Source: Lepidurus packardi (taxonomy: Eukaryota > Arthropoda > Branchiopoda > Notostraca > Triopsidae). Taken from it: DNA of 64,000 nt. The stretch is from assembly GCA_023053545.1 (NCBI GenBank), contig JAKZAN010000006.1:3043001-3107000 (forward strand), written 5' to 3'. Under the pieces are notes generated by a model. It was not told the DNA's origin. It searched no databases and saw nothing but the letters and a program-made list of their open reading frames with translations. The first letter of the stretch is position 1, and each line of letters begins with the position of its first letter. Below, in pieces: positions 60,955 through 64,000 of this stretch. A program made the position numbers and the translations under genes.

Positions 60955-63906
60955 TACAACTTAATATACTTAATCCAATTCAGAAGCAATTAGTAATATC
61001 CAGATGAAGGTGTAACTAACTTGAAATGCATTCGTAACTGTATGAATTAAGTTGGCCATAAAAAAAATCTTTAATACCGTAATTGCTAGGGAGAAAAATA
61101 ATTTCTGGCAAAAATTTCACAAAAATAAGAAAAGCAGTACTCGAAAAATGTTGTTCCTAATTTTGACGACTTAGCACGCTAACCGGCTATGCCGAGCTAT
61201 GGTAAACGGGAGCCTAAAGTCCGGGCTATAGATACTAATTACGGCGTTGTTGAAATCCAGGAATTTCTGAGTAAAGCCACACAGCTTTAAGCCTACGTAT
61301 ATAGAAGATTAAAGGAGGATGGTGGTTATGTTGGGGTATAATTAGGTTTGTTTCATGGGGGGACAGCTTTACGATTACCGCCATTTTTATGGGAGACTTA
61401 AAGAGTAGGATTTTGGGTTGCTTCACACTACGATGAATTTCTAAGGCAGAAAAGGCATTCATAGGTTAATGTAATCAGACTACGGAACCAGTGATGAAAT
61501 CTTTGTCCGAGGTTCGACTTTCTCGGGACTCAACAGGAAACGGGCCAGCATCTTATCGAGAAAGGAAGGACGTTGTAACCAACGAATCAAGCATCTTATC
61601 GAGATTGAAAACGGATTCTTGCAGTCTGTTCTGCAATCGATGTAGGATATAATAGCTTTGGCGGGGACTGTGGATCCAAAATCGAAGGACCATAGAAGAA
61701 ACCTTACGTCAAAGAACTGTTGCCAAGGTGGAAAAAATATAGGAATTTCCGATTCATGTGTGAAGGACAAGAAAGCTTCCGTTATCTATTGTTTCTTATA
61801 GGCTTTAAACAATAGGATCATTCCCTAAAGGATTAAGGAAATCCTTTACATCTCCAAGAAATCCCTTGTAAAAGCAACGATCATATTACCGATAACAGGC
61901 GATGTGAATCGCGTTTGAATCTTTTCATTCTTCACTATTGCCCGGTAAATCAATCAAATGCGAAGTTTGTTTAACATTTCGTAAATCAATTTCGTCTAAC
62001 GAAGTTGAATTTAGTTCCTATAGAAAATGTTCGCATTAAACTTCTGCGCACGTATAAACAACGCTAATATGAGTAGTCCTGAAGTTTGGCAGCAAAAGAT
62101 ATGAATTCAAGAATTTTTCTTTTCCGTTAACGATCGATTCGATGGCATTACGGTTTCCTTTCATAGGAAAAAACTCTTTGCACTTTATATCAGACATCCT
62201 TTTGGTAAAACAGACACGAGACTCAACATGAGCAATTTTAAGACAGACTCTTGCGCGACTTTCTAAAAAATAAAGGATGTAAAAAAGGATTGTGCTGCCT
62301 TCTTGTCTTGTTTTGGTTGACCGGAATCAAAGGCAAACAAAATGTTTTTCTTCTATTTCAAATATTTGTTTAAGAGTACAGGAGTATCGTTTATTAGGAT
62401 ACCATGGGCAAAAGCGGGAAAATTGTGACATCGTTTAAATCATAATGTTTCTCAATTACAAAGCGGGAGCGAATTCACTTGATGACTAAAGCAATCAAAC
62501 GCTATTTTAGGTCATTAAGCTTATTAGTACCTTATTAGTACCATGCATTTCATGAACTAAAATTTGGTACAGATTTTATTCAAGTAAACTATTTAGAAAC
62601 ATTATTCAATTTTACCGTTATTCAAATTGTCTACCATACATAAAAGTTTCGTATTTGCATACTATTGCATCCATGGGATTTTCATGTTGAAATGCGTTAA
62701 TCTCCCTTTGGCGAGAAAAAGAAGTCTCGAAAGTGTACACTTTGGGCTTTGCATATGTCAAGATCGCGGTTTGAGATTCCTTTTTAGTGGTCTAAATGGT
62801 TTCTTTTATACGAGACTTCCGCTTATTGGTTTCCCCCATTGAGCCAACGAGTGATAGTCCATACTATGTCACAGGAGATGAAAACAAAGACAAACAGTTT
62901 TGGACCCAGCAGCCAGAATGTTTATTTTCACTTGCGCTCATTAAAAAATCCTTTGATGGACCCAAACGTCTGGAGACAGAGCCCGTAGCACAAACAAAGA
63001 CTTTCAGCGTTAGGACTTTGCTTCAAGTGGGGATCCGAACTCCCTGTAACGTTTGCAGACGTTTTATATGTGCTCAAGATATTGGTAACTGCCCCACCCC
63101 TCCCCCTAAAGGGAAAAAAGAGAGGAGAAAGAGAGAATATGTAAGAGAGAAGAGAAAGAGCGAATGAGGGTAGAAGAAGCAGGGTTATTTGGTTTGTTAG
63201 ACTCGGCGATTCAAGAAGAACGAAAGATCGATATTAGGCTACGTGGAGACCATTCTTGCTTTTTTTCTTCTTCCGTATAGCAAGACCGACCGACTCCGAG
63301 GCCCTTTTTCTTCCGCAGCATCTTTGGCTTGGAGAGCGCAAAAGCTTCACATTTCTCTATTGTGCAAGTCTCTAGACCGTGTGGCGCGGAATTGGTAGAA
63401 GAAATATTCCAACGATAACATATGAGGGTGGGAATGGCTTTCAAAGGAAAGGAAAATAAGGCTGAGGCTAACTGGTCTCTGGATAAGCAAGAATTGAGGA
63501 CTGCTATTATGGACGTCTTTTATGAGGCGCATATTAAGATTTTTTTGCATTGGTAGATTGGCCAACGTGCAGCGAATCGAGCCCCGCTTACATAGATTCC
63601 ACTCTGTTGTGTAAGAATAGTCGGATCTATAGGCCTGGGAGCTCATCGATTGCGGGGAATGGCCGGGCTCTCAAGTCAATGTAGAGGAAAAGCTGTAGAA
63701 CCCGTACATAGCTGACTTTATGCGGCGTTAAATGGCAATAGCCACCAAAAATCACATGTTGAGATTCGGGTGCATGGAGAATCTACAGTTACACTATTCT
63801 AAGAATGGTGAACTTTGTGTACATTTTTTTAATGGCCGTTCACGAGATATTGACATGCAAACTTTGGGTCATGACGTCACAAACGTTCGCATGGCGGTAC
63901 GGCACT

Positions 63907-63920
63907 GTTACCATGGTAAC
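63907..63920. promoter_or_regulatory. Perfect palindromic X-box (RFX-type) motif
   Basis: GTTACCATGGTAAC, a fully symmetric 14-mer fitting the RFX consensus GTNRCC-(0-3)-RGYAAC. RFX factors drive ciliary and neuronal genes in animals. Located in the presumed slowpoke intron; binding is not shown. Confidence 0.5.
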
Positions 63921-64000
63921 TCTTTACATTCTTGCTTAAAATAGTAAAGAAAGCTCTCAGGAATCGTGGATACGTGTATGACATCAGAAAGTCACATATC

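Larger units (their letters stand above)
50516..64000 (+). other. slo: Presumed slowpoke intron 1, no coding exon recognised
   Basis: From the slowpoke donor to the window end I see no exon encoding S1 or later channel parts on the plus strand. Open frames of up to 164 codons occur on both strands but look random and match no family. Alternative first exons or enhancers could lie here. Listed separately: an AC microsatellite, a GAGACGG repeat, a perfect hairpin and an RFX-type X-box. A GA-rich tract lies at about 56465-56492. Confidence 0.6.

Overview
This is a stretch of animal nuclear genome, most likely arthropod and possibly crustacean. The evidence is as follows. The genes are split by short introns, mostly 55-100 bp, with GT-AG ends. 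The tachykinin-type receptor, slowpoke channel, ASH2, IKK-beta and 4E-BP proteins resemble arthropod or general bilaterian family members. A short interstitial TTAGG tract, the arthropod telomere unit, lies near 47.7 kb. A compact branchiopod-like genome (Daphnia type) would fit the intron sizes, but the species cannot be proved from this window. All gene models were built by hand from splice signals, reading phase and family knowledge. For the complete models the summed exon lengths are divisible by three.

Layout. 0.7-6.2 kb, minus strand: eight exons of a tachykinin-like neuropeptide GPCR; the C-terminal end was not found. 6.2-10.4 kb: no gene seen. 10.6-14.8 kb, plus: a complete secreted astacin metalloprotease with three C-terminal ShK domains (448 aa, 12 exons). 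17.0-20.8 kb: a heavily decayed copy of that gene carrying a 99-bp hAT-like MITE. 24.0-25.1 kb: a fainter second relic of the same gene. 21-25 kb also holds a 31-bp tandem array and two long perfect hairpins.

From 26 to 47.2 kb the window is gene-dense: 4E-BP (plus, 26.1-26.6), glutamine:fructose-6-phosphate aminotransferase (plus, 27.9-34.9), IKK-beta-like kinase (minus, 36.0-38.7), SIRT1 (plus, 39.0-41.8), an RGG-rich RNA-binding-like protein with an acidic tail (plus, 42.9-44.8) and ASH2 (minus, 44.9-47.2). IKK and SIRT1 are head to head with 240 bp between start codons. The RGG gene and ASH2 are tail to tail with 162 bp between stop codons. At 50.2 kb lies the first coding exon of the BK potassium channel slowpoke, plus strand. 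The remaining 13.5 kb to the window end appears to be its first intron.

Functional themes. Several neighbours belong to nutrient and stress signalling: 4E-BP is the mTORC1-controlled translation repressor, GFAT opens the hexosamine pathway, IKK activates NF-kB, and SIRT1 is an NAD-dependent deacetylase that in vertebrates restrains NF-kB. Whether this clustering means anything is untested. The IKK/SIRT1 shared promoter and the row of phase-1 micro-exons inside GFAT are the most interesting leads.
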